Assembly (NCBI GenBank): GCA_046759385.1
Contig: JBHICC010000016.1
Location: 1 to 52,500 of the forward strand
DNA: 52,500 nt
Reading direction: 5' to 3'
Source of the DNA: JBHICC01 sp046759385
Lineage (GTDB): Bacteria > Pseudomonadota > Gammaproteobacteria > Acidiferrobacterales > SPGG2
Of the stretch, positions 17,320 to 25,293 are shown in pieces. The notes under the pieces are model-generated. The model was not told the DNA's origin. It saw only the letters and a program-made list of their open reading frames with translations, and made no database searches. How positions within the stretch are numbered: position 1 is the stretch's first letter; each line of letters starts with the position of its first letter. The translations under genes and the position numbers were made by a program.

Positions 17320-17882
17320 AATGCGGTCGCTGTATAGACGACCGTCCCGGTATACGTACCGGCAGAATAAATGGCCGTGTTGGCGTAGAAAAAGGTGTGG
17401 GTATCTTCTTGCCGCGTCGTGCCATTGGGAGCGGAGAAACTCAGGAGCAGCTGATTGGCCGTGCCGTTGAACGCAGCCGATGGAATCACGCCAGCGCTAC
17501 TGGTCCAGCTGATGTCCGTCATCGGGATCGTGGCCGGCCCGCTGGTGAGCGGCGAGGACGAATTCACCGTCAATGTCACCGTCGTCGGTCCGCCACCCGG
17601 ACCGCCGCCGCGTCGGGTTGCGACCTCAATCAATACCGACTGGTTACCGGCAATCGGCACCCCACTGCCGGCCGAGGCGGCGGGCACGCTAAAAACGACG
17701 GTGTCCACGGTCGCGCCCAGGGTGCCCACGGCCAGGTGCAGTTGCGGCGGCGGGCCGTTGATCTGGATGTGCGAGGCCTGGACGAATGACACGGCAAGCA
17801 ACACATTGAACGCAAACAGCATTTTGCCTGCCGTCTTCACCGCCGTTGCCTCGTATCGCGCCCTTTGTCCACGCATTCCCAT
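17316..17882 (-). CDS. Secreted pilin-like protein (minor subunit candidate)
   Basis: This is a protein of about 168-188 aa. A hydrophobic signal segment (LFAFNVLLAVSFVQAS) is followed by a beta-rich, Ser/Thr/Gly/Pro-rich body with a GGGPGGGP linker. The last strand, YSAGTYTGTVVYTATAL, closely matches in form the end of the neighbouring secreted protein (SGTYDGTVTYTIQIP). Such C-terminal GTYxGTVxYT strands are usual in fibre subunits and spore-coat-U-like domains. Starts at 17882, 17876 or 17822 are possible. It is separated from the first gene by an intrinsic terminator and is coupled to the next gene. Confidence 0.6.
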   Translation of the reverse strand: MGMRGQRARYEATAVKTAGKMLFAFNVLLAVSFVQASHIQINGPPPQLHLAVGTLGATVDTVVFSVPAASAGSGVPIAGNQSVLIEVATRRGGGPGGGPTTVTLTVNSSSPLTSGPATIPMTDISWTSSAGVIPSAAFNGTANQLLLSFSAPNGTTRQEDTHTFFYANTAIYSAGTYTGTVVYTATAL

Positions 17883-17940
17883 ACCAATACCAATAATAGT
17901 CCGACGGCGCAAAGACCGATGGCTGGTGACCGATCGTGCC

Positions 17941-17971
17941 AAAAAAAGGGCCCGCCACACGGCAGGCCCTT
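17941..17971 (-). terminator. Intrinsic terminator inside the surface-structure gene set
   Basis: On the minus strand AAGGGCC-TGCC pairs with GGCG-GGCCCTT around GTGT, an 11-bp stem with one wobble, directly followed by seven T. It lies 24 bases past the first pilin-like gene and just before the second. It should make the first gene a mostly monocistronic, highly expressed message, with readthrough or a second promoter for the others. Confidence 0.85.
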
Positions 17972-17995
17972 ATGTGCTGTAAAGGCAAGATGCGA

Positions 17996-18634
17996 TTACG
18001 GAATCTGTATCGTATAGGTCACCGTGCCATCGTAGGTGCCGCTCGGTGCATTAAGCACAGCTGCGGTGTTAAGGAAGTCATAGGTCCAGGTGGCACTCTC
18101 GTTAACGACACCGCCGGCATTCGCTGGATAGTTAGCCGTTCCGGTGCCGCCGTTATTCAGCGGCGGGGGGGTAACTGAGCCGCTTGTTAACTGTGTATCG
18201 ATTTCATTCCAATTGAGGTGGTCCGCCGCTGTACAGTTACTGCCTGCAGCGGGAGTACATTGGATACCCAAGCCGAGGCCTGAAACCGCTGTAGTCATGG
18301 TGAGCGAACCGCTGGGCGTGGCGGCGTTGGAAAAGACATCCGCCGTGATTAGGGCCCCGCCTAGGTCACCGCCCGAGATGCTGCCGGCCGGGGCACCGGT
18401 ACCGATCGCCGTCGGGTTGCCCGTGTAGTCGAAGGTGACCGTACTCGTTGTCCCGGAGGCACCGATTTGCATGCGGATGAAGCCCGGGATAACCACCTGG
18501 AGATTCACGTTCGCGTTGACGGTACAGCCCGCCGTGGAGCATTGGGCTGAGTCGGCCCGCGCGGATTGGGGCATTGTCAGGACAAAGCCTATTAGCGCGG
18601 CAAACAGGCTAATAACAAGATATCTTGCGTTCAT
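17996..18634 (-). CDS. Secreted pilin-like major subunit candidate
   Basis: This 212-aa protein starts at ATG 18634 with GGGAG eight bases upstream. The signal peptide ends at SARA-DSA. The mature part is low in charge and rich in Ala, Gly, Ser, Thr and Asn. It has two cysteine pairs (AQCSTAGC, and IQC with NCTAAD) and predicted beta strands, and ends in SGTYDGTVTYTIQIP. Composition, small size, the terminator behind it and the sigma-54-type promoter ahead of it fit an abundant fibre or surface-layer subunit. No named pilin family is recognised with confidence. Confidence 0.65.
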   Translation of the reverse strand: MNARYLVISLFAALIGFVLTMPQSARADSAQCSTAGCTVNANVNLQVVIPGFIRMQIGASGTTSTVTFDYTGNPTAIGTGAPAGSISGGDLGGALITADVFSNAATPSGSLTMTTAVSGLGLGIQCTPAAGSNCTAADHLNWNEIDTQLTSGSVTPPPLNNGGTGTANYPANAGGVVNESATWTYDFLNTAAVLNAPSGTYDGTVTYTIQIP

Positions 18635-18753
18635 TCTTGGGTCTCCCGTTGAAAGTACTGGTTCTACATGTCGGGCCGCCACCTTGCGGAGCTAACGGGA
18701 TCCATCCCCCCTTAAAATGCCCGCACAGTTGTTGACTACCCTGGTCGGTCCAA

Positions 18754-18769
18754 TGCACAGGCTATGCCA
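18754..18769 (-). promoter_or_regulatory. Sigma-54 (RpoN) type promoter for the pilin-like gene
   Basis: On the minus strand TGGCATAGCCTGTGCA matches the -24/-12 consensus TGGCAYRNNNNTTGCW at every defined position except one. The GG and GC are exactly 10 bases apart. The expected start site is near 18743, giving a leader of about 109 bases before the ATG at 18634. Confidence 0.7.
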
Positions 18770-18773
18770 AAAA

Positions 18774-18805
18774 CTAGGCTGAAAACGGCCGTTTTTTCAG
18801 CTTAG
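18774..18805. repeat. 32-base imperfect palindrome next to the sigma-54 site
   Basis: The outer arms CTAGGCTGAAAA and TTTTCAGCTTAG are near-perfect inverted repeats around a CGGCCG core. It starts 5 bases upstream of the -24 element. It may be an activator-binding site, or a small terminator shielding the promoter from leftward transcription. Confidence 0.5.
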
Positions 18806-19077
18806 TACAGCCAAGCCCCTTCGCAAGAAGATCACCGACTTACCGATCACGGGGCACTGCGGGGCGCCTAATGGAAGCGGATTCAGTAGAATCAAGAACT
18901 TAGACTTCCGGGTGGCGGTGCATGAGACGCAACGGCCCGTCCATCGGGTGCCGTTTGACGGCAGTCGCTGCGCGTGAAAGAGCAGCCCTAAACCAATAAT
19001 CTGCCCCAGCTGGCGCCGGTGCGCTGCGGATGACTGGGTCACAAGCGAGTCGTTGGGCCGAAAACCGATAAATCGCC

Positions 19078-19542
19078 ATGTTTAACGTGGTCCTGTTTCA
19101 GCCCGAGATCCCCCCGAACACGGGCAACGTCATGCGCCTGTGTGCGAATACGGGAGTGAGGCTGCATTTGATCGAGCCGCTGGGCTTCGCGCTTGACGAC
19201 AGGCAGCTGCGCCGGGCGGGGCTGGATTATCACGAATGGGCTAACGTCAGGGTCCACGCCGACTTCCCGGGTTTCATGACGCAAGTCCGACCGCCCCAGC
19301 TTTTCGCGTTCTCGACCAAGGGGCAGCGTGTCTACACGGCGGTCGACTATGAAGCCGGTGACACTTTCCTATTCGGGCCCGAAACGCGCGGCCTGCCGGC
19401 GGAGCTATTAGAGGGTCTGCCGCCTGAGCAACGTCTACGACTGCCGATGTTGCCGGGTGTTCGCAGTCTCAACTTGTCTAACGCGGTGGCGGTAGTCGTG
19501 TACGAAGCGTGGCGCCAGCTCGGTTTCGATCGCGGCACTTAG
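19078..19542 (+). CDS. trmL: tRNA (cytidine/uridine-34-2'-O)-methyltransferase
   Basis: This 154-aa SPOUT methyltransferase modifies the wobble position of tRNA-Leu isoacceptors. It shows the family opening VLFQPEIPPNTGNVMRLCANTG, then FGPETRGLP and the knot motif RSLNLSNAVAVVVYEAWRQ near the C-terminus. Length matches the TrmL subfamily. It appears to be transcribed alone. Confidence 0.95.
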   Translation: MFNVVLFQPEIPPNTGNVMRLCANTGVRLHLIEPLGFALDDRQLRRAGLDYHEWANVRVHADFPGFMTQVRPPQLFAFSTKGQRVYTAVDYEAGDTFLFGPETRGLPAELLEGLPPEQRLRLPMLPGVRSLNLSNAVAVVVYEAWRQLGFDRGT

Positions 19543-19619
19543 CCGTCATGTCGCCGCCCACTGCAGGAGCGTAGAATGGCGACCCCACCTAAACGCACTA
19601 CGTAACTATGTAGATAAAC

Positions 19620-19931
19620 ATGCTACGCCGAATGTCGCTAAGTGTATTACTGTTGATCGCCTACACATCGACGATATTGGCGACTGAACCTCCGGGTCGC
19701 CGTCTTGATCAGATCATCGATCAAGGCACGCTGCCGACAGCCGATGACGTTATCGAGCACTTGACACACAGGGCTTACAACAGGTGCTTAGCGACGTTGG
19801 GCGAGGTCGAGCTCTGCCGTTGCGTCACTCACGATATTCCTTTGCGATTTAACTTCCTGTGCTACGCGCGCCTAGCCGATGCGCAGAAAACCTCCCGCCC
19901 TATTGCTAAAGGACAGATAACGATCGAGTAG
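19620..19931 (+). CDS. Small secreted four-cysteine protein
   Basis: This 103-aa protein has a clear signal peptide (about residues 1-21, LSVLLLIAYTSTILA) and a mature part with cysteines at 56, 66, 68 and 81 (including LCRC). These could form two disulfides in the periplasm. I do not recognise a family. It lies 77 bases after trmL and convergent with gpsA. Confidence 0.6.
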   Translation: MLRRMSLSVLLLIAYTSTILATEPPGRRLDQIIDQGTLPTADDVIEHLTHRAYNRCLATLGEVELCRCVTHDIPLRFNFLCYARLADAQKTSRPIAKGQITIE

Positions 19932-20041
19932 GGCAACGCGCGGTTAGCGTTACAGATGGCTAACAAGCCTGGCATTGCGGTAGGGTAACAAGATCAACGT
20001 TGCGAATTCGCGTGGGATGCTCACACACTGCGGCTAGCGGA

Positions 20042-21046
20042 TTATTCCTGGCGCGGTTCGCGACCCAGTAGCGCTTGCACGGCCTGTTCAGGGGAATGTT
20101 GCTCGTAGAGCACGCGGTAAACCTGTTCCGTGATTGGCATATCGATACCAAGGCGTTGCGCCAAGGTAAAAAGCTCCCGCGTTGTCGCCACGCCTTCGGC
20201 CTCCTGCCCAAGCTCAGCGAGGATGTCTGCGAGCTTGCGCCCTTGACCGAGGCCCAAGCCCACCCGCCGATTGCGCGATAGATCATCGGTGCAAGTGAGA
20301 ATGAGATCACCGGCGCCAGCCAAGCCCATGAAGGTGTCCTTTTCGCCGCCCATGGCCACACCGAGACGGGTGAGCTCGGCGAGCCCGCGAGTGATCAAGC
20401 CGGCACGGGCATTCGCGCCAAAGCCCAAGCCATCACTGATTCCGGCAGCGATGGCCATCACGTTCTTGATCGCGCCGCCCAGCTGCACACCGGCCATGTC
20501 GCGGCTGGTGTACACGCGGGTTCGCGGGTTGCGCAACCAGCGTGCGATCTCCTCAGCGATGTCATCGGTGTCGGCGGCGACAGTAAATGCCGTGGGCAAA
20601 TCGCGCGCCACTTCGCGGGCGAACGTAGGACCGGAAATCACTCCTAAGTGAACCTTCTCGCCCAACACCTCCTGCACAACCTGATGCAGCAACTTGCCTG
20701 ACCCGGGCTCCAAACCCTTGGTTGCCCAAGCGAGAATCGTACGAGGCGTTGAGTGCGGCTCGAGCTGTTGCAAGAGAGTGCGAAACGCATGACTCGGCGC
20801 CGCTACGAGCCAATGACGTGTCTGGCCAGCCAACTCATCAAGGCCGGTACAGACCTCGAGCTCCGCCGGAAAAGCTATGCCGGGAAGGTATTTGAGATTC
20901 TCGCGCGCAGTGGCCAGACGTTCCATCGCCTTGTGATCGTGTCCCCAGAGCCAAGCTGTGTAGCCGTTGCGGGCTGTTAGTATCGCAAGTGCTGTTCCCC
21001 ACGAGCCAGCGCCCAAGACAGCGATGGCTACGTCCTTACGGGCCAT
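20042..21046 (-). CDS. gpsA: Glycerol-3-phosphate dehydrogenase [NAD(P)+]
   Basis: This 334-aa cytosolic enzyme makes sn-glycerol-3-phosphate for phospholipid synthesis. The NAD-binding GAGSWGTALA lies at residues 10-19. WATKGLEPGSG, VISGPTFAREVA and the catalytic-lysine region LGGAIKNVMAIAAGI follow. I chose the ATG at 21046, which overlaps the end of secB by 11 bases; the frame extends further upstream but only into secB. The secB-gpsA order is classical for gammaproteobacteria. Confidence 0.96.
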   Translation of the reverse strand: MARKDVAIAVLGAGSWGTALAILTARNGYTAWLWGHDHKAMERLATARENLKYLPGIAFPAELEVCTGLDELAGQTRHWLVAAPSHAFRTLLQQLEPHSTPRTILAWATKGLEPGSGKLLHQVVQEVLGEKVHLGVISGPTFAREVARDLPTAFTVAADTDDIAEEIARWLRNPRTRVYTSRDMAGVQLGGAIKNVMAIAAGISDGLGFGANARAGLITRGLAELTRLGVAMGGEKDTFMGLAGAGDLILTCTDDLSRNRRVGLGLGQGRKLADILAELGQEAEGVATTRELFTLAQRLGIDMPITEQVYRVLYEQHSPEQAVQALLGREPRQE

Positions 21047-21530
21047 CCGTGAAATGGGGCCTCCAGTTTGGGTCCGAAACGTAACCTGTGCCCACACCGT
21101 GTTGGGCTTCGTAGACTGCCTGGAAATCAATGGGATCGATCAGCAGTTGTGGAAAGCCACCTTTGACGACCAGGTCACAGACCGCCTCACGGGCAAAAGG
21201 CATCAGAATGTTCGCGCAGCTAATCTCTAACACTTTCCTCACGTCTTCGTCAGCAATGCCACCAATTTGAAATATCCCGGCCTGCTGTACCTCTGCGATA
21301 AAGGTTGGCTTGTCTCGCCGCTTGGCGGCCACCTTGATCACGAGCGCTACCTCGTAGAAGCCGTTTTCCTCGTCAGTAGGCGCGTGAGTAAGCTCATAGT
21401 CTAAGCTAACTTCCTGCTCCCACTCGATGAGGAAGATTTCCGGCGCGCTCGGGCTTTCGAAAGACGCATCCTTCAGATAGACCTTCTTGAATCTGTAGAC
21501 AAATGGTTGCTCTGCCTGTTGTTCAGCCAA
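21036..21530 (-). CDS. secB: Protein-export chaperone SecB
   Basis: This 164-aa cytosolic tetrameric chaperone keeps precursors unfolded for SecA. It shows FKKVYLKDASFESPSAP at the start, the conserved ILMPFAREAVCDLVVKGGFPQLLIDPIDF block and an acidic middle strand. Length and context (rhodanese upstream, gpsA downstream) are typical. The glutaredoxin gene grxC, often found between the rhodanese and secB, is absent here. Confidence 0.96.
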   Translation of the reverse strand: MAEQQAEQPFVYRFKKVYLKDASFESPSAPEIFLIEWEQEVSLDYELTHAPTDEENGFYEVALVIKVAAKRRDKPTFIAEVQQAGIFQIGGIADEDVRKVLEISCANILMPFAREAVCDLVVKGGFPQLLIDPIDFQAVYEAQHGVGTGYVSDPNWRPHFTDGP

Positions 21531-21586
21531 CGGGCTTCCCTCCGCTTACGTGATGAGTTTGATCCTCAGCGACTCGAAGCATGCAC

Positions 21587-22006
21587 TTATTTTTCCAATG
21601 GGAGATTTTCACGCTCCCACGATGCAAGATCACCCGCCAAGGTGTACACCTGCTCAAAACCGTGTTTACGGAGCACGACTGCAGCGCGCCCCGCGCGATT
21701 ACCGCCGCGGCAACTGAGCAGGATAGGTTTACCCTTGTGCTTCTCCAACTCTTTTACCCTACCGGCCAGGCCGCCGACAGGAATGTTGATCGCGTTGGGA
21801 ATATGCCCGGTCTTGAACTCGTGCTGCTCGGACACATCGATCACTATGGCCGATTCTTGGTTAATCAACTTTACGGCATTCCAAACGTTGACGTTCTTGA
21901 TGCCGTGAAACATTTGCGCCGCTGGACCAAGAATGAGCAACGCCAGCACTACGACGAGTGCCACAAACAGATACCAGTACTTGATTGCGAAATCGATATA
22001 CTCCAT
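21587..22006 (-). CDS. Membrane-anchored rhodanese-like sulfurtransferase
   Basis: This 139-aa protein has an N-terminal membrane segment (about residues 10-30) and a single rhodanese domain, probably facing the cytoplasm as in YibN. It shows VIDVSEQHEFKTGHI, and the active-site loop CRGGNRAG carries the catalytic Cys. The ATG at 22006 has AAGG at good spacing. It lies 56 bases upstream of secB and 150 bases downstream of an ArsR-type gene on the same strand, so persulfide-responsive control is plausible. Confidence 0.9.
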   Translation of the reverse strand: MEYIDFAIKYWYLFVALVVVLALLILGPAAQMFHGIKNVNVWNAVKLINQESAIVIDVSEQHEFKTGHIPNAINIPVGGLAGRVKELEKHKGKPILLSCRGGNRAGRAAVVLRKHGFEQVYTLAGDLASWERENLPLEK

Positions 22007-22156
22007 ATGGTTACCTTCGTCTAGCTGAGCTGCCGCTACGGCTATACGCCAGCGACACACAGGACGATAATCGTGGGCTGCTCTTATGGCTGGGGTTACC
22101 GCTCGGGGGACAGCGCCAGATGCAGCGTTCGGCCATGTGACCAGCAACACACGAAG

Positions 22157-22513
22157 TCATTTGCGACCCGTGCAGAAGGCATCGCGCAACGAGTCGATCA
22201 GCTTAACGATTCGGGCATCACCAATGCGGTAATAAACTTTGTTTGCATCCTTTCGAAAAGCAAGGATCCCTTTCTCACGCAAGATCGATAGATGCTGCGA
22301 GATATTGCTCTGAGAGGTTCCCACCTGCTCAACGATGTCCTGCACGCAGACCTCCGTGCTACCGCCAACGATGCAGAGAATCTTCAGGCGCAATGGATGC
22401 GCCATGGCTTTCATCGAACGAGACGCAATGTAGATATCGTCTTCATCCGTGATCAGGGGCTGACGAACGCGTTCAGCAGGAACCCGCATGGACTTCTCCG
22501 CTTTAGTGACCAA
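22157..22513 (-). CDS. ArsR/SmtB family regulator, persulfide-sensor-like
   Basis: This 118-aa winged-helix repressor carries MKAMAHPLRLKILC, then the recognition region VGTSQSNISQHLSILREKGI and the wing FRKDANKVYYRIGD. Metal-site cysteine motifs of the ArsR type are missing. Instead one Cys lies in STEVCVQDIV and one near the C-terminus in LRDAFC. This is the pair layout known from BigR/SqrR/YgaV-type (per)sulfide sensors. The downstream rhodanese fits that idea. Sensing function is inferred from these two cysteines and context. Confidence 0.8.
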   Translation of the reverse strand: MVTKAEKSMRVPAERVRQPLITDEDDIYIASRSMKAMAHPLRLKILCIVGGSTEVCVQDIVEQVGTSQSNISQHLSILREKGILAFRKDANKVYYRIGDARIVKLIDSLRDAFCTGRK

Positions 22514-22709
22514 CCCTCGTTTCGCGCTACAATGGGAATCGTACTAAAGTATATTATTAAAACATTATACAATTATATAGATCCCGGCCGGCCCAATGTA
22601 GACCACCGACGCCTGCCAGCGCTCGCGGCAATGAACCGCTGGCACGTCAGCGGAAAGGCGCCCTGAGTACCTTTTCGACTTCGACGTTGGCAAGCTTTCG
22701 GACTCCGCT
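22514..22709. promoter_or_regulatory. AT-rich divergent promoter/operator region arsR-envC
   Basis: The stretch 22540-22582 is almost purely A/T, in sharp contrast to its surroundings. It contains several TATAAT-like hexamers on both strands (for example TTGTATAATG on the minus strand). It probably holds the promoter and self-operator of the ArsR-type gene and may also drive envC. I could not fix a unique -35/-10 pair. Confidence 0.45.
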
Positions 22710-23903
22710 TTGCGCTCTCGCTGTTTGAGACCTTTGCGTTATTCGATCTCAAAGCCGCTTCTAAGGATCGCGCGGGCGCTGGTGGTACTGTGCTTTGCTT
22801 GCTGCTCCAGCATCTACGCAGAGTCCACGGACGAACAGGCAGCGCAGCTTGAGCGCGTACGGGCACAAATCAAGACCTTGCAGCGCGAACTCAATGAAGC
22901 GGTGCAGGAGCGTGATAGCGAACGGGAACAGTTACGCGCTATCGAAAGCAGAATCGGGCGCCTGCTCAACGAGCTGAGACAACTGGACGGGCGGCTGAAG
23001 GCCCAACAAAACAAGCTAAGTCGACTCGAGGTACAGCGCAAGGAAGCGTTTGCCGACCTGCGTGTACAGAAATCGGGCCTCGAGCGGCAGTTGCGCGCAG
23101 CCTACGTCATGGGACGGCAAGAGTATATAAAGATGCTACTCAACCAAGATGACCCAGCGACCTTCAGTCGCGTGCTCACCTACTACCGGTACCTCAACAG
23201 TGCGCGCATAAATCAAATCGGCCGCATCGAAGCAGCGCTCTCGCGTATAAGGCAACTAGAAGATGCGATACAGGAGCGAACACGGGAACTCGAAGCCTTG
23301 CAGGCAGCCCAACTAGAGAGAAAACGGGAGCTGGAGGCAAGTCGGGCACGCCGCACGCAAGTGCTCGCGCGGTTGGGCCGGCAAGTTCAGGACCATACGC
23401 GGGCGATTGCACGCCTGCGGCGGGATGAACGGCATCTGGAGCAGCTGCTTGAACGTCTCCAGGATTATCTGGCGAAATTGCCGCTCGAGCCCGCACCAGG
23501 AGGCCGATTTCGCGACTATAAGGGCAGGCTGCCGTTACCTGCCAAGGGCCAGATCCTTGCCCGCTATGGCGCCCCGAAGAAAATTGGCAAAATGCGGTGG
23601 AAAGGCCTATTTTTAGCCGGGCGTGAGGGACAAAACGTAATTTCCGTGGCTCGTGGCCGTGTTGCCTTTGCGGACTGGTTACGTGGATTTGGACTACTCT
23701 TGATTCTGGAGCACGGTGATGGCTATATGACCCTCTACGGCCACAACCAGAGTCTTTATACGCGGGTCGGAGATTGGGTCGAAGCTGGCCAGGTGATTGC
23801 TAGTATGGGGAGCACCGGCGATGCGCCGGCCCCTGGTGTTTACTTCGAGATCCGAGAGAAGGGACGACCGCAGGATCCACTACGCTGGTGCCGGCGCCCC
23901 TAG
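22710..23903 (+). CDS. envC: Murein hydrolase activator EnvC (LytM/M23 domain)
   Basis: This 397-aa exported protein has a signal-like N-terminus ending near SSIYAES. A long coiled coil rich in Glu/Arg/Gln (about residues 40-255) is followed by a C-terminal LytM domain (about 285-395) with RGRVAFADWLRGFGLLLILEHGDGYMTLYGH. Several zinc-binding residues of true M23 peptidases are absent, as in EnvC, which activates amidases at the division septum rather than cutting itself. No ATG exists in frame upstream of the coiled coil, so a TTG start at 22710 is proposed. ctpA follows. Confidence 0.88.
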   Translation: MRSRCLRPLRYSISKPLLRIARALVVLCFACCSSIYAESTDEQAAQLERVRAQIKTLQRELNEAVQERDSEREQLRAIESRIGRLLNELRQLDGRLKAQQNKLSRLEVQRKEAFADLRVQKSGLERQLRAAYVMGRQEYIKMLLNQDDPATFSRVLTYYRYLNSARINQIGRIEAALSRIRQLEDAIQERTRELEALQAAQLERKRELEASRARRTQVLARLGRQVQDHTRAIARLRRDERHLEQLLERLQDYLAKLPLEPAPGGRFRDYKGRLPLPAKGQILARYGAPKKIGKMRWKGLFLAGREGQNVISVARGRVAFADWLRGFGLLLILEHGDGYMTLYGHNQSLYTRVGDWVEAGQVIASMGSTGDAPAPGVYFEIREKGRPQDPLRWCRRP

Positions 23904-23970
23904 TGGGGAGCTGCCCACCCATAGATCATTCTTGGTCCTGCCCTTGGTGGACCTTGATGGAGAGATGGCG

Positions 23971-25293
23971 ATGAAAAATGTTACACGATACACACTGATC
24001 TTGTTCTTGGGGGTATTCATCGGCGCCGGGCTTAGCCTGGATTCGGCAGTACTCGCCAAGCGCGCAAACAGCCAGGCCGGCCCTTCCACCTTGCCGCTCG
24101 ATGAACTCAAGACCTTCACTGAGGTCTTCAGCAAGATCAAGTCGGATTACGTGGAGGACGTGCAGGACAAGAAACTACTCGAGGACGCAATCACCGGAAT
24201 GCTCTCAGGACTCGATCCGCATTCGACCTACCTGGATCCACAAGGCTACAAGGAGGTGCGAATAGGTACCGAAGGTCAGTTCGGTGGCCTCGGGATCGAA
24301 GTAACGATGGAAAACGGGTTCGTGAAAGTCGTATCGCCGATCGAGGACACGCCCGCGGCCCGCGCGGGATTGAAGCCAGGCGACTTGATCGTCCGTCTTG
24401 ACGACAAGGCGGTCAAAGGCATGACACTGGCGCAGGCTGTGAAGATGATGCGCGGCAAGCCCGGTTCCAACATCACTCTGACGGTCGTGCGCGAAGGTGA
24501 GAACAAGCCCCTTAAGGTCACAATCACCCGAGCCGTGATCAAGATCCGCAGCGTAAAAAGTCGTCTGCTCGAGCCCAACTATGGCTACGTGCGCGTCACC
24601 CAGTTTCAAGCCAACACCGCCAAGAACCTAAGGAAGGCCTTGCGCAAACTGGAAAAGGATAATGACGGAAAGTTAACAGGGGTCATTCTCGACCTACGTA
24701 ACAACCCTGGTGGCGTACTGAACGCAGCCGTGGCGGTAAGCGACCTCTTTCTCAAGAAAGGAACCATCGTTTATACCGAGGGAAGGGTCGACGACTCCAA
24801 GCTCACCTTCGAAGCCCAGCCCGATGAGGCGCTTGAGGACGCGCCAATTGTCGTGTTGGTAAACGGGGGATCGGCGTCAGCGTCGGAGATCGTGGCCGGC
24901 GCGTTGCAGGATAACGGCCGCGCGATCGTGATGGGCACCAAGACTTTTGGCAAGGGTTCCGTGCAGACGATTATGCCGATGAGCAATGGTGCAGCGTTAA
25001 AACTGACAACGGCACGTTACTTTACCCCGAATGGCCGTTCCATCCAGGCGACCGGTATTGAACCTGACATTGTTACCGAGCAAGCGAAATTAACGCGAGA
25101 ACAAACCGCGACTAGCAGACTAAAGGAGGCTGACCTTGCGGGTCATTTGGGCAATGCCCAGTCGTCGGAGCCGGATAACGACAAAGTCGAAGAGAAACCC
25201 AGCAAGCCCTCGGGCGCCGCTGATGACTTCCAGCTCAACGAGGCGCTCAATCTGCTGAAGGGCATCAATATCTATAGCAAGAAGAGCAGCTAA
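23971..25293 (+). CDS. C-terminal processing peptidase, S41 family
   Basis: This 440-aa exported serine protease of the CtpA type starts with a hydrophobic export signal (LILFLGVFIGAGL), followed by a PDZ domain at about residues 90-165 (FGGLGIEVTMENGF, KPGDLIVRLDD). The catalytic region has Ser303 in NGGSASASEIV and the general-base Lys328 in TFGKGSVQT, with the standard 25-residue spacing. I chose the ATG at 23971, which has GGAG eight bases upstream; an ATG six bases earlier is too close to it. It is part of the envC-ctpA-deacetylase operon of the cell envelope. Confidence 0.94.
   Translation: MKNVTRYTLILFLGVFIGAGLSLDSAVLAKRANSQAGPSTLPLDELKTFTEVFSKIKSDYVEDVQDKKLLEDAITGMLSGLDPHSTYLDPQGYKEVRIGTEGQFGGLGIEVTMENGFVKVVSPIEDTPAARAGLKPGDLIVRLDDKAVKGMTLAQAVKMMRGKPGSNITLTVVREGENKPLKVTITRAVIKIRSVKSRLLEPNYGYVRVTQFQANTAKNLRKALRKLEKDNDGKLTGVILDLRNNPGGVLNAAVAVSDLFLKKGTIVYTEGRVDDSKLTFEAQPDEALEDAPIVVLVNGGSASASEIVAGALQDNGRAIVMGTKTFGKGSVQTIMPMSNGAALKLTTARYFTPNGRSIQATGIEPDIVTEQAKLTREQTATSRLKEADLAGHLGNAQSSEPDNDKVEEKPSKPSGAADDFQLNEALNLLKGINIYSKKSS

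Larger units (their letters stand above)
18635..19077. other. Divergent intergenic region, pilin-like gene / trmL
   Basis: These 443 bases contain the sigma-54-type promoter and long palindrome listed separately, both on the side of the pilin-like gene. The remaining 270 bases toward trmL show no gene and no clear promoter. Confidence 0.6.
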
